Positions 8,087 to 16,743 of a DNA stretch of 33,679 nucleotides are shown piece by piece (position 1 is the first letter of the stretch; each line of letters starts with the position of its first letter). Source of the DNA: Desulfurococcaceae archaeon (GTDB lineage Archaea > Thermoproteota > Thermoprotei_A > Sulfolobales > Ignisphaeraceae); assembly GCA_020832925.1 (NCBI GenBank), contig JAJHRF010000018.1, positions 1-33,679 of the forward strand. The letters are read 5' to 3'. A model generated the notes under the pieces. It made no database searches. It saw nothing but the letters and a program-made list of their open reading frames with translations, and was not told where the DNA came from. Position numbers and translations under genes: made by a program.

Positions 8087-8372
8087 TAGTTAAAGCCTTA
8101 TTGAAAGATTCGAGAAATTCTTGAGCTATAATCTTAGCTTCCTCTATAACTTCTTTCAACACATCGAGGGGATTTCTCGAACCATTGGTCATTATTACTA
8201 ATACTGGATACGAAACCATGGGATGCTCAATTATGTACCCAGCAAATGTTACACCAGGTTTTTTTATAGCGAGCTTCGCTATTAGATTCGGTAGAGAGTG
8301 CTTATCCTTATCTTGGATCTCGATCCTTATCTCTCTATCTGTTAATTTTTTCAATACAAAGTTTATACCCAT
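8064..8372 (-). CDS. rpoL: DNA-directed RNA polymerase subunit L (Rpo11)
   Basis: About 102 residues, the expected size for archaeal RpoL, the homologue of eukaryotic Rpb11 that pairs with subunit D in the assembly platform. The core contains DKHSLPNLIAKLAIKKPGV, the characteristic helix-turn, and the GYIIEHPM strand. I chose the ATG at 8372 over a GTG at 8378 because GAGGTG lies 5 bases before the ATG. It lies about 45 bases after the DUF2067-like gene and overlaps the next hypothetical gene by 23 bases. Confidence 0.92.
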   Translation of the reverse strand: MGINFVLKKLTDREIRIEIQDKDKHSLPNLIAKLAIKKPGVTFAGYIIEHPMVSYPVLVIMTNGSRNPLDVLKEVIEEAKIIAQEFLESFNKALTNEYKERS

Positions 8373-8416
8373 TATCACACCTCTAACCTGACTATATATG
8401 TCTTCAACAAAGTTTA

Positions 8417-9055
8417 TTAAGTTATCATAGTTTCCTCTCGACCTAAAAGGCTGTCTAGTTCATCAAGAACTTGTTGCCATGGTTTCTTCAATTCATGGTT
8501 ATCGTTTATTAGCTGAGCTTTACGTAGAGCTTCTAAAACTTCGAAATAATCGATGTTGTAGATAGCTATCGCGGCTACAAGAAGTTTTTTAACATTGTTA
8601 GGGAGAGCCATTTGTTCAATTTTTTTCTGAGCTTCGGCTACTTTTCTTGCTATACTAAGAAATGTATCTACGTCTGTATCTACATAAATCATAGAGCCTC
8701 TGATAGTAACCAAAACACCTAAGCTTTTCTCTATGGCTATAGCTAATACATCTAGTGGGATAGTTTTCTTTAAATACTTTGCTATAGTATTAACGTCAAT
8801 TCCATGTCTAGGATCTGCTTTAAGTAGAACGTATGTAGATAGAAATTCCTTAAGCTTAAACATAGCTGATTGAACATTGGGTTCGAGACCTATAACCTTG
8901 AACACTAATTTATTTAGCTTTAGTTCTGCAAAAATATTCGCTTCTAACGATAACTCTTCATCTATCTTCTGCAGGATCTCAAGGCATAGATCCACGCTTG
9001 GACATGGAAATGTAAACGTTTTTTCTACATATACACCGCTAGGTTTAGACACCAC
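8417..9055 (-). CDS. conserved archaeal protein, DUF2067-like
   Basis: A 212-residue soluble protein found directly after the exosome gene csl4. The sequence pattern (FTFPCPSVDLCLEILQKI at the start, a central ADPRHGIDV block and a long C-terminal helical part) resembles the archaeal DUF2067 family, which I recall from this exosome neighbourhood. No catalytic motif is visible. It begins with GTG GTG overlapping the end of csl4 by 11 bases, so translational coupling is likely. A role with RNA is inferred only from the context (Csl4 upstream, RpoL downstream). Confidence 0.7.
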   Translation of the reverse strand: MVSKPSGVYVEKTFTFPCPSVDLCLEILQKIDEELSLEANIFAELKLNKLVFKVIGLEPNVQSAMFKLKEFLSTYVLLKADPRHGIDVNTIAKYLKKTIPLDVLAIAIEKSLGVLVTIRGSMIYVDTDVDTFLSIARKVAEAQKKIEQMALPNNVKKLLVAAIAIYNIDYFEVLEALRKAQLINDNHELKKPWQQVLDELDSLLGREETMIT

Positions 9056-9617
9056 CTTTCTTACCTCTAACAGCTATGTAATCTAGAGATATTTTACGTT
9101 GCTCAGTATTCCCACAGATAGCACAAATAAGCTTATTACCATCAAAATATAGAGGTGATCCGCATCTTGAACAATACGCTAAGATTACACCTAGCTTAGG
9201 CTCTTTAATGGTTACAAGAAGAGGTAGATAATCGTTTAAAACCTTCACCTTCACTATATCACCTATCCTAACATAGTTATACATATTATCACCTTTAGAA
9301 TCTGTTACTTGAGAAATATGGAGAACAGCTGTAAAATTATGTTTGAATAGCTTTGTAAAATCATAACCTACAATTTTTATAAACGCAATATCGTCTCTCA
9401 TAGACGTTACCCAACCTACAACAACATCACCCGTCTTCGGGATCTTTATATCTTTAAAAGGTTTTACTGAAACCCTTCTATTAAGATTATCTAATACTAC
9501 CTTACCAATAACAGCTGATCTAACGTTTCCTAGCTCATCTACATATACATGCCTATGAGGTATATACTCTTCCTCTTTACATATATAGTCCCCAGGTATT
9601 GCGATAGATTTACTCAT
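9045..9617 (-). CDS. csl4: exosome complex RNA-binding subunit Csl4
   Basis: A 190-residue cap subunit of the archaeal RNA exosome. It has an N-terminal Csl4 domain (IPGDYICKEEEY), a central S1 RNA-binding domain (VGWVTSMRDDIAFIKI through IGDIVKVKVL), and a C-terminal zinc ribbon with CSRCGSP and CAICGN. Csl4 recruits DnaG and substrates to the Rrp41/Rrp42 hexamer, which degrades or tails RNA 3' ends. It starts with ATG overlapping the preceding methyltransferase stop by 4 bases. Both neighbours overlap it, placing it well inside the operon. Confidence 0.93.
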   Translation of the reverse strand: MSKSIAIPGDYICKEEEYIPHRHVYVDELGNVRSAVIGKVVLDNLNRRVSVKPFKDIKIPKTGDVVVGWVTSMRDDIAFIKIVGYDFTKLFKHNFTAVLHISQVTDSKGDNMYNYVRIGDIVKVKVLNDYLPLLVTIKEPKLGVILAYCSRCGSPLYFDGNKLICAICGNTEQRKISLDYIAVRGKKGGV

Positions 9618-10240
9618 GCATATCGCCTCTTCACGATACCATATATAGCTACTTTGAATCTGTAAACTCTTCTTCTATGCATAGGATATATAGGTGGGAT
9701 CTTCATATCCTTTACAACCACGTTGTATACTTGATAACCATAACTTGACACTACATCTATCACTATTTTGTGAGACTCTGGGTTATATTTATGTATAGTG
9801 TATACGGCATGTGGTTGTAGTTCCAAGGCTTTTCTAAGGAAAACCATGTCTATACCCTTCCTATGTACTCCGAAAGGTGGGTTCATAACAACAGTATCTA
9901 CTCTCTTAAGCTCCATATTCTCTACACCCATATTTATCATCTCTACATTATTAAATTCATTCCAGAGGAATTCTTTAGCTATACTGAGGGCCTCGATGTC
10001 TATATCTATGCAGAGAACATACTTAGCCCCTAGTATTAATGCTGCATAACTTAGAACCCCAGTTCCACAACCAAGATCGAGTACCACTTTATCCTCAATA
10101 TCACCCCGTATATAGGCTAACCACATTAATTCTGAAGCTATAGAGCTATCACATACATACTGTTCTAACTCAATCACAGGATTACGGAAACCAGGTACAA
10201 GACTAAGTAGAATCTCTAACTCCTTTTTACTCCTTACCAA
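9614..10240 (-). CDS. METTL5-like RNA N6-adenine methyltransferase (COG2263 type)
   Basis: A 208-residue Rossmann-fold methyltransferase. The SAM-binding loop DLGCGTG is at 55-61, an acidic CIDID motif follows at 77-81, and the catalytic MNPPFG motif is at 119-124. The LEQY motif at 25-28 is typical of the COG2263/METTL5 group, which methylates adenines in rRNA in eukaryotes. An rRNA target is therefore likely but not shown. The frame starts with TTG overlapping the dph2 stop by 7 bases, with GGTAT about 10 bases upstream. It lies between dph2 and csl4. Confidence 0.85.
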   Translation of the reverse strand: MVRSKKELEILLSLVPGFRNPVIELEQYVCDSSIASELMWLAYIRGDIEDKVVLDLGCGTGVLSYAALILGAKYVLCIDIDIEALSIAKEFLWNEFNNVEMINMGVENMELKRVDTVVMNPPFGVHRKGIDMVFLRKALELQPHAVYTIHKYNPESHKIVIDVVSSYGYQVYNVVVKDMKIPPIYPMHRRRVYRFKVAIYGIVKRRYA

Positions 10241-11211
10241 GGATATCTATACCTATCGATATCGTTGTTTAAAACAGCAAATGCTTCACCTATCGTTAGA
10301 ATAGGTATGTCGAGATCTTGAAAATCGAATGCTAGATATGGACACGAAGCTATGACTACTACATCGAAGGAATTAGAAATATTGATTAAAGTCTCCCTAT
10401 CTATCTTCAAGACCTTAGCTATAGCTACCTCAAAATTCTTTCTCTTCAATTCCTCTACTAAAGTATTCACAAGTTTTTCTCTTGCTTGGCCATAGAAACC
10501 GGAGATTATTAGCCATCTTCTACGATTTAACGAATTATACATTTTCCATATCCTAATCCTCAATATCTTCTCAACATCTTCTTTAGGGTTCCACAACGTA
10601 TATGAGTAAGGATCTAAACAAAGTATAGTAGAGCTTGATTTTCTTAGATACATTAGGTACTGAGATATACAGAGAAACCTTCCACCACCTACAACTACCA
10701 ATACATCGCATTCCTCTGTACCCGCCTTAGTGCATCCATATACTACCCCTTTATAAACAATTCTACATTTACTAGATAAGCTTGTTAATCTATTACAAAG
10801 TTTTATATGTTGCGATGAGGATAGTAAGCATAGTTTTTTGTCTTGAGAACAGAGATTGGTTAGGATGGACATTATTTTCTCTAAATCAATATTTACGAAC
10901 TCTACCGGTATAAATAAAGTTTTTACTGAGGGGTTGTAGAATGGGTATTCAGTATGCCCGAAATGTATGATTAGATCTGTTTTTAGCTCTTCTGCGCTAT
11001 ATTCGTCGACAAGGCATGGACCATAGCTCGGATTTAGAGAAAGAACCACCTCTACCTCTCTACTTAGATATTCTCTAAGTTTCTCAACTATATAGTTAAA
11101 ACATTGTTTAAATCCTTCAGGAAGCTGTACAAGAATTTTCTTAACATTGTGACTTTCCACTACTTGAGCTACATATTCTAATTCAAAGTCGTGTTCAGAA
11201 CATATGCTCAT
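10234..11211 (-). CDS. dph2: diphthamide biosynthesis enzyme Dph2
   Basis: Archaeal Dph2 transfers the 3-amino-3-carboxypropyl group from SAM to a histidine of elongation factor 2, the first step of diphthamide synthesis. It uses an unusual 4Fe-4S radical SAM chemistry. The three cluster cysteines appear at Cys66 (PSYGPC), Cys160 (GVVYGC) and Cys290 (IASCPY), spaced as in characterised archaeal Dph2. Length (325 residues) is normal, and the TIGEAFAVL motif near the C-terminus is typical. The start ATG overlaps the L10e stop by 4 bases. Its place beside ribosomal genes fits its role in translation. Confidence 0.95.
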   Translation of the reverse strand: MSICSEHDFELEYVAQVVESHNVKKILVQLPEGFKQCFNYIVEKLREYLSREVEVVLSLNPSYGPCLVDEYSAEELKTDLIIHFGHTEYPFYNPSVKTLFIPVEFVNIDLEKIMSILTNLCSQDKKLCLLSSSQHIKLCNRLTSLSSKCRIVYKGVVYGCTKAGTEECDVLVVVGGGRFLCISQYLMYLRKSSSTILCLDPYSYTLWNPKEDVEKILRIRIWKMYNSLNRRRWLIISGFYGQAREKLVNTLVEELKRKNFEVAIAKVLKIDRETLINISNSFDVVVIASCPYLAFDFQDLDIPILTIGEAFAVLNNDIDRYRYPW

Positions 11212-11723
11212 TGCTTCTTACTCAGATCCACTATCTCTATTCTACATTTTAATGGAAGCTTTGATGAAGCTCTCCTCATAGCTTCCTTAAGATGCTCTAA
11301 ATGTTGTTTTAATCCATGTATCTCAATAAGTACCGATCCCGGTTTAGCTCTTACAGCTAGACCTGCAGGTTTACCGAAAGCTAACCTCATACCTTCTTGA
11401 AGTCTGTCAGCACCTGCAAAAGCAAGCATTTTGTGCTCCCTTATTACGTGATGAGGATATGATTTAATGATTAATATGTAATTAGCGTCACCTACATGCT
11501 TAGAGAGGTATTTATGAGTTATAACTCTAGTTGCTTCTAAAGCATTATGTCTAATAACCCCCCATTCTATGGAGACTAGTTTAAGTACTACCTCTGCATT
11601 AAGCTTTGCATTACCCATAACGAATTTTGTTATCTTTGGCAGAGGTACCCCGTGTATATACTCTTTTCTTGTATACGGAGGTTTATCTTGGTGAGTGTAA
11701 CATCTTGCAGGTCTGAGTGGCAT
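11208..11723 (-). CDS. rpl10e: ribosomal protein L10e (uL16)
   Basis: A large-subunit protein near the peptidyl transferase centre and tRNA path, homologous to bacterial L16 and eukaryotic RPL10. The N-terminus [20 protein letters not shown] and the middle block [19 protein letters not shown] are diagnostic. I start it at the ATG at 11723 (171 residues), not at an in-frame codon 11 triplets upstream. Family proteins begin with this sequence, and AAGGTG lies 5-11 bases before it. This leaves a 10-base gap after trmJ. The stop overlaps dph2 by 4 bases. Confidence 0.97.
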   Translation of the reverse strand: MPLRPARCYTHQDKPPYTRKEYIHGVPLPKITKFVMGNAKLNAEVVLKLVSIEWGVIRHNALEATRVITHKYLSKHVGDANYILIIKSYPHHVIREHKMLAFAGADRLQEGMRLAFGKPAGLAVRAKPGSVLIEIHGLKQHLEHLKEAMRRASSKLPLKCRIEIVDLSKKQ

Positions 11724-11733
11724 AAGATACACC

Positions 11734-12480
11734 TTAACTACTACTAGAGTGCTCACTCTCGAGAGGTTCTAGCTTAAGCCTTCTAGCGATCCTCCTTATA
11801 AACGTTAATAGTAAACCTGCCTCCTGTTTAGATAAAGTTACCCTACGTACAAATCTTTTGAACATTATTGAAAACATCTGTCTATGCCATTCATCTCTAG
11901 CAACAAGCCCAGATAACTCATCTATATACCTATCTATCAACCTGATCATCTCTTCATCAACTTTCTCAACTTGATTAAGAACGCTTGGCTTCTCAAGACC
12001 TTTATATAGCCTGTACAACGCTATTGCAACAGCGTGACTAAGGTTAAGCACCGGATACTCAGGGTTTGCATCTATATGTACAAGTAGATCACATTTCGCT
12101 ATCTCATCTCTTGTCAACCCCGTACTCTCTCTACCGAAGACCACCGCAATACTGTTATAATTCTTGGCTATATTCACAAATTCTTCGAAATTCACTGCTT
12201 TCCTAAGCATATCCCCGGAATCTACATCAACAACAGCTGATGTGCATGCAGATAAAGCTACGTCTTTCAATGCTTCATCTAGAGATTCGTACACCTTAAC
12301 TCTACCACTATCCATAAACACTACCCCATTAGCTGCAAAACGACGTACCTCTTCACTCCATGGATTTATAGAAGGTTTAACTATTGCAAGTTCATCAACA
12401 GCGAAATTCCTGCATAACCTTACAATGAAACCGAGGTTTATCTCCCCTTCGATCCCTACAACTACAACTTTAAGCTTCAA
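11734..12480 (-). CDS. trmJ: TrmJ-type SPOUT tRNA 2'-O-methyltransferase
   Basis: A SPOUT-superfamily methyltransferase of about 248 residues. The N-terminal [19 protein letters not shown], the middle [14 protein letters not shown] and the C-terminal-side [10 protein letters not shown] are the three conserved motifs of the TrmJ/TrmH group that form the knotted SAM site. Archaeal TrmJ methylates the ribose at tRNA position 32. A helical extension after about residue 170 is usual in TrmJ. I choose the TTG at 12480, overlapping the stop of the HemK-type gene, because GGTGA lies about 8 bases upstream. A TTG at 12504 would give a longer overlap. Confidence 0.9.
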   Translation of the reverse strand: MKLKVVVVGIEGEINLGFIVRLCRNFAVDELAIVKPSINPWSEEVRRFAANGVVFMDSGRVKVYESLDEALKDVALSACTSAVVDVDSGDMLRKAVNFEEFVNIAKNYNSIAVVFGRESTGLTRDEIAKCDLLVHIDANPEYPVLNLSHAVAIALYRLYKGLEKPSVLNQVEKVDEEMIRLIDRYIDELSGLVARDEWHRQMFSIMFKRFVRRVTLSKQEAGLLLTFIRRIARRLKLEPLESEHSSSS

Positions 12481-13160
12481 AAGATTTTCACCACAATCCC
12501 GCAAATCATTTCATAGAAAAAGTGTTCACAATTTAATACCTCTACATACTCATAGTTGAGTATATACTTTAACAATTCATCAACTTTTTGAAGCGTTGAC
12601 ATGATGAACACTATCGTACAACCTTTCTTACATACACTCAAAGAATCTCTGAAAAACCTTGACCAAACCTCTAACCCGTTTTCACCTCCATTCCATGCAA
12701 TAGCTTCTGGGATATCATCGCATATAGGTAGATATGGAGGATTAAAGTATACTAAGTCTACTACCTCCCTACGAATACATGATGCACCATCACACTGGAT
12801 TACATCTACCTTCCAGTCTACTTCGTTCATCTTCACGGTTTTCCAAGAACTGTACACAGCTTTAGGATCTATATCGATAAGTATTGCGTAACCTATATCG
12901 TATTTAAACATGAGCTTAGCTGATACATATCCTGTACCACTACCAATCTCTAGAAGCACGCCAAGACGAGCTGTGCCGAGCTCGATTACGTGATCTACAG
13001 ACTTCAATAAGATTTCAGAATCATGTCCCGGTTCGTATACGCCATCAATATACCCTACAGCTATACCACCTACTATTCTCTTCTCAATATTATTTTTCTC
13101 AACACCGTAGCCAATTTCTCTATATCTTCGGGTGCAAGTTGATATACTCTTTTCTTCCAT
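12477..13160 (-). CDS. HemK/Mtq2-type protein glutamine methyltransferase
   Basis: A 227-residue SAM-dependent methyltransferase with EIGSGTG at 71-77 and the catalytic FNPPYLP motif at 139-145. NPPY binds the amide of the target glutamine. The VYEPGHDSEILL segment at 41-52 is the usual entry to the Mtq2/HemK2 fold. The family modifies the GGQ glutamine of release factor aRF1, a likely role here. The only standard start before the conserved part is ATG 13160, which makes an 88-base overlap with ksgA. A non-standard start (ATT or ATA) nearer 13080-13100 would avoid this. The 3' end overlaps trmJ by 4 bases. Confidence 0.87.
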   Translation of the reverse strand: MEEKSISTCTRRYREIGYGVEKNNIEKRIVGGIAVGYIDGVYEPGHDSEILLKSVDHVIELGTARLGVLLEIGSGTGYVSAKLMFKYDIGYAILIDIDPKAVYSSWKTVKMNEVDWKVDVIQCDGASCIRREVVDLVYFNPPYLPICDDIPEAIAWNGGENGLEVWSRFFRDSLSVCKKGCTIVFIMSTLQKVDELLKYILNYEYVEVLNCEHFFYEMICGIVVKIF

Positions 13161-13936
13161 AGGTCACCGCTTTCATCGATATCTAACGTCTTTATTTCTA
13201 GATTTAGACATCTTTTTAAAGATTTTAAAACTTGTTTCCTTCTAAAGCTAAACATACACTTTATCACAGCCTCAACATCAGCATAGTCACTGTAAGCTCT
13301 CTTCCTCTTCATAACGACTATAGCTGAAAAAACATCGGGTGGAGGTATAAAGTAGTTAGGTGGGATTACCTTAAGTATCTCAACATCGAATAGATATTGA
13401 GTTAACAGCGATATCTTGCTGTAGTTCTTGCTCCCAGGTTTAGCTACAAATCTATCAGCAACATCTTTCTGAACAGTTATAACAGCGTACTTTGCACTAG
13501 ACCTGCCTATCTCTAGTACTAGATCTGATGTTATATGGTAAGGTAGATTTCCAACAACTATATGAAGATTTCTTATAGAACTTAGAAGTGTTTTTGCATC
13601 TCCTATAACAACATCTAGATTGTAGAAAAATTCTTGCAGTTCTTTCAGTATAAGTACAAACCTCTGATCCAACTCTATAGATATTATATAATTGTTAAGG
13701 TTTTTACCTAGAGCAGAAGTTAACGTTCCTAAACCTGTACCTATTTCAACTACAAGTAGTTTCTCAGAATTCATTACTAACGATGAAACTGCTTCAACTA
13801 TTTTCTTAAAGGCTTTAGGTTCTACCATCATTACTTGACTAAGGCTCTTCTTCAACCTTATCCTGTGTTTCAATAGAATCTCTTTAATCCATCTAATTAT
13901 ATTCTCTCTACTAGAGTTTACAACGTCTATTACCAT
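13073..13936 (-). CDS. ksgA: rRNA adenine dimethyltransferase KsgA/Dim1
   Basis: Dimethylates two adjacent adenines near the 3' end of 16S rRNA during small-subunit assembly. It has the N-terminal LKKSLSQVMMVEPKA (family form KKxLGQxFL), the SAM-binding VEIGTGLG at 63-70 and catalytic GNLPYHITS with NLPY at 130-133. A C-terminal helical domain ends in KKRVYQLAPEDIEKL. Length 287 residues is normal. The start ATG overlaps the DUF655 stop by 7 bases. The last 88 bases also encode the start of the HemK-type gene in another frame. Confidence 0.95.
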   Translation of the reverse strand: MVIDVVNSSRENIIRWIKEILLKHRIRLKKSLSQVMMVEPKAFKKIVEAVSSLVMNSEKLLVVEIGTGLGTLTSALGKNLNNYIISIELDQRFVLILKELQEFFYNLDVVIGDAKTLLSSIRNLHIVVGNLPYHITSDLVLEIGRSSAKYAVITVQKDVADRFVAKPGSKNYSKISLLTQYLFDVEILKVIPPNYFIPPPDVFSAIVVMKRKRAYSDYADVEAVIKCMFSFRRKQVLKSLKRCLNLEIKTLDIDESGDLWKKRVYQLAPEDIEKLATVLRKIILRRE

Positions 13937-14607
13937 GGCTCGTAGTAATTTAGTTTTTCGTATAGATGATGAAGATAGTTAAGGAATATGTAGTTAGGCG
14001 ACGGTGGGTAAGGTTCTACGAAAAGATAATATTTTTCTGTTCTCTGTATCTCCATAATGATCCTCTCTGTCAATATTTTTACAGGATCAGATATTTTGAC
14101 ACGCTTCTTTATATCCTCAAAATTTTCAAAAGGTTTTTTCTTACGCTCATCAAGAATAATCATGAGTGTTTTCTTCCCTATGCCTGGTAAAAGCTCTAAA
14201 CTATGTAGTCTTATATTAATTGCTTCAGCTACGTTGAAAAACTCTGAAAATACCCTCTCTTTTTCTACTACAATATCTCTCACAATCCTCTCCAAATTAG
14301 ATCTAGCGATAGTGGTCAAATCTTCGTACATAAGTCTATCGAAAACTTTCAACTCGTTACCTCGCGGTGTAGGAGATACAGCTACTCTTTCACCTATATT
14401 CAGCATAACCCCTCTTGGAGGGACTATTTCAACAAGTGTAAAGTATTTAGAGCCAATACCCTGTACTACAGGGTTCGTTTTATGAAATGTATGTTTATCA
14501 TAGGGATTACCTAAAGGCATGAAGTCTAATACAAATGCGTATTCATCGGGTATCCACGTTCTCCTACGCCTACCACGAAAACTCATAGACAAACCCCGAG
14601 AAATCAT
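13930..14607 (-). CDS. DUF655 (COG1491) predicted nucleic-acid-binding protein
   Basis: A 225-residue archaeal protein matching the DUF655 family: an N-terminal basic patch (RGRRRRTW), an OB-like beta domain (residues about 20-105), and a helix-hairpin-helix stretch around LELLPGIGKKTLMIILDE at 138-155. The aromatic-rich tail (YLFVEPYPPSPNYIF) is typical. The exact activity is unknown; RNA or DNA binding is inferred from the helix-hairpin-helix. It lies between rpoF and ksgA, as I recall for other archaea. ATG 14607 is the longest start. ATG 14586, which begins directly before the basic patch, is plausible, with GGGGT upstream. Confidence 0.88.
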   Translation of the reverse strand: MISRGLSMSFRGRRRRTWIPDEYAFVLDFMPLGNPYDKHTFHKTNPVVQGIGSKYFTLVEIVPPRGVMLNIGERVAVSPTPRGNELKVFDRLMYEDLTTIARSNLERIVRDIVVEKERVFSEFFNVAEAINIRLHSLELLPGIGKKTLMIILDERKKKPFENFEDIKKRVKISDPVKILTERIIMEIQRTEKYYLFVEPYPPSPNYIFLNYLHHLYEKLNYYEPW

Positions 14608-14617
14608 TGAATCGAGG

Positions 14618-14968
14618 TTAACCGCAGAACACTTTAACTAATTCTAATATCTTGTGTAAAGCATCTTCTTCAGGTATGGTTGTTTCAAAAGCTAAAAGCA
14701 TTCTAAGTTCATCAATTGTTTTAGGGAGTATATTTATTATAAGGGATATAGATGTATCCCGCAACCTGAACTCGTTCTTGAGGACATTCATAAGTTCTTC
14801 AGCTTTATCTGGGTTACACATAGTGGTCAACGTCTGTAGGTATTCTAATGCCGATCTAGCTGGTTCTAGAGATATGTCGTAGCTCTTCACTTTCGCTAAG
14901 TACTCTTCTAGAAGTTTCTTCGCAATAGGGTTCGGTATATCTCTATAATCTATTATTTTATATGGCAA
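14618..14968 (-). CDS. rpoF: DNA-directed RNA polymerase subunit F (Rpo4)
   Basis: A 116-residue protein of the Rpb4/RpoF family, which with RpoE (Rpb7) forms the polymerase stalk that binds nascent RNA and helps open the promoter. The all-helical sequence with the central TLTTMCNPDKAEELM and the C-terminal LPKTIDELRMLLAFE, which packs on RpoE, is diagnostic. The start is TTG, supported by GGTGA 6 bases upstream. It follows L21e by 39 bases and precedes the DUF655 gene by 10 bases. Confidence 0.93.
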   Translation of the reverse strand: MPYKIIDYRDIPNPIAKKLLEEYLAKVKSYDISLEPARSALEYLQTLTTMCNPDKAEELMNVLKNEFRLRDTSISLIINILPKTIDELRMLLAFETTIPEEDALHKILELVKVFCG

Positions 14969-15007
14969 TTATCTTCACCGTAAGCTATCACTACTTTAAG
15001 AAAATCT

Positions 15008-15406
15008 CTACTTCGGTTTGAGCAATGTCAATAACATCTTCCTCTGCTCCCTCCTTATACTGCTAATCTGTTGAAGCTTCTGAACGATTTCCTTCACTCT
15101 TTCAGTTACATCAAAAGCTGGTTTAACATGTTCAGGTAGTAGAAATAGCTTCTTAATTTTCGACCCTACAGCAACTTCGACAATCAGTGCTCTACCTCTA
15201 AGACCTATGATAACACCTGTTTTCCCGATGTATCTTCGATGCGGCATACCCTTATGTATAGCAGGATCTACATCTATATGCACTTTATCACCTACTTTAT
15301 ACGGAATCAAAATCTTACTTAATGGAGGGACAGCTCCTTTCTCTCTAACGTTTTTACTCATTATCTTCCTAGTTCTATGTCTAAGACCTTGAGATGCTTT
15401 AACCAT
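15008..15406 (-). CDS. rpl21e: ribosomal protein L21e
   Basis: A large-subunit protein with an SH3-like beta barrel. The signature is clear: a basic N-terminus (GLRHRTRKIMSK), then YKVGDKVHIDVDPAIHKGMP, HRRYIGKTGVI and a C-terminal LFLLPEHVKPA. The normal family length is near 100 residues, which ends at that last motif. This protein continues for about 35 residues as a charged helix ending in LLKPK. It lies 47 bases after pus10 and 39 bases before rpoF. Confidence 0.95.
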   Translation of the reverse strand: MVKASQGLRHRTRKIMSKNVREKGAVPPLSKILIPYKVGDKVHIDVDPAIHKGMPHRRYIGKTGVIIGLRGRALIVEVAVGSKIKKLFLLPEHVKPAFDVTERVKEIVQKLQQISSIRREQRKMLLTLLKPK

Positions 15407-15453
15407 AGTTCTACCCTGTCGGAATCTTCTTAACGATTATTATGGATTAAAGT

Positions 15454-16743
15454 TTAAATATACTCATGAACATAGAGTACGTCTAGCATTACACAACGTG
15501 CATCACACCCAAGTACATCAGAAAAACTTGGCTTCGTTCTCCCGTTATCTCCTGATATCAGCTCCTTTACATAAAGCCCTCCTTCGCATTCTATAAGAGC
15601 CTCGAAAAGATTTGGAGATATAAGGAACGTTTTTATTTTAAACATCTTCCTTCGCCTAACTTTATCTTTTCTACGTTTCAAAACTCTTGTAGGGGTTCTC
15701 TGCTCAATAACTCTATCCTTGAACACTTCTTCAAGTTTTTGTAGAGATTCAGATGTTATAGGAGTTGATGTGTATACAATAGCTCTGTAGATCTTTCTCG
15801 AAAATCTCGCACCTTCTTTAAGCCTTATCACGAATGCTCTATTAACCTTCATTTTGATTTGGAATTGAAGCCAGGGAGAGACACTGTTTAAGTATTTCTC
15901 TACTAACTCCATATCGATGTTTTTATCCATAGTTTTGAATTCTATAGCTATCGGTCTACCACTACCATATACTCTCACATCCACATCTTCTCTACCAGCT
16001 ATATGAAGTCTATATCTATCAGCTTTCAATTGCTGGCTAACAAATTTTACAATATCTTCAACTGATAGAGGATACTTCATTTTACCACTTTTCGTAATCC
16101 ATATGTTTTGCGATATCATTCTACCGTATTTCCAGTAATACCCGTAGAGTATTATCGATGGGTAGTCTATCCTTACACTACCTATAGCTATATCTATGAT
16201 AACTATAACCTCAGGTTTGCTGAAATCAGGTTTTATACCGGTTAAAACTGCAGCTCTCTTACCTATTTCTCTTTTAAGCTCTCTCTTAATGTTCTCTCTA
16301 TACCCAAGCCCGAATTCCCTTGCTATCATATCTTCTTTTACAACATATTCTTGAACTGAGGAAACCCCTACAAGAAAAGACTTAGGCTTTAAATTTTGAA
16401 TAATCGTAGCTATTTTCTGTGAGTATTCCTCTATCCACTTATCTATTAAATCTCCGCAAATATAACATCTCCTTCTTTCAACATCTTCAATATGCTCACC
16501 TAGATTTTTAAGGAAATCTTCCCTCTGAGCATTAAGAAGGATTAATTTCATCGTCTCCAAATCTATCTCGTTCATTTGTAGTTTTCTGTGAAGCTCCATA
16601 ACTAGAACAAGTTTTAATGCTTTCCCACGTTCATCATTCCCCAAGCCTTTACCTAGATATCCGAATAGCCTTCCGAGACATCTATCGCACAACGGGTACC
16701 TCTTCAAGATCTCCATAGCTTTATCAACAATATCGATGCTCAC
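15454..16743 (-). CDS. pus10: tRNA pseudouridine synthase Pus10
   Basis: Pus10 makes pseudouridine 54 and often 55 in the T loop of archaeal tRNAs. The 429-residue sequence has an N-terminal zinc site with Cys19/Cys22 (PLCDRCLGR) and Cys93/Cys96 (CYICG), a THUMP-like middle, and a C-terminal catalytic domain. The catalytic motif is GREDVDVRVYGSGRP at about 250-264, with Asp253 the likely catalytic residue. It starts with GTG overlapping the srp54 stop by 4 bases (GTGA), a typical coupled junction. Confidence 0.94.
   Translation of the reverse strand: MSIDIVDKAMEILKRYPLCDRCLGRLFGYLGKGLGNDERGKALKLVLVMELHRKLQMNEIDLETMKLILLNAQREDFLKNLGEHIEDVERRRCYICGDLIDKWIEEYSQKIATIIQNLKPKSFLVGVSSVQEYVVKEDMIAREFGLGYRENIKRELKREIGKRAAVLTGIKPDFSKPEVIVIIDIAIGSVRIDYPSIILYGYYWKYGRMISQNIWITKSGKMKYPLSVEDIVKFVSQQLKADRYRLHIAGREDVDVRVYGSGRPIAIEFKTMDKNIDMELVEKYLNSVSPWLQFQIKMKVNRAFVIRLKEGARFSRKIYRAIVYTSTPITSESLQKLEEVFKDRVIEQRTPTRVLKRRKDKVRRRKMFKIKTFLISPNLFEALIECEGGLYVKELISGDNGRTKPSFSDVLGCDARCVMLDVLYVHEYI

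Noticed and set aside
12164-12559. A 131-codon open frame on the plus strand, opposite trmJ
   Set aside because: It is antisense to a well-supported methyltransferase, has Ser/Thr-rich low-information sequence, and no ribosome-binding site or family motif.
14057-14485. A 142-codon open frame on the plus strand, opposite the DUF655 gene
   Set aside because: The minus-strand frame has a clear family match and helix-hairpin-helix motif. The plus frame is a by-product of its codon use.
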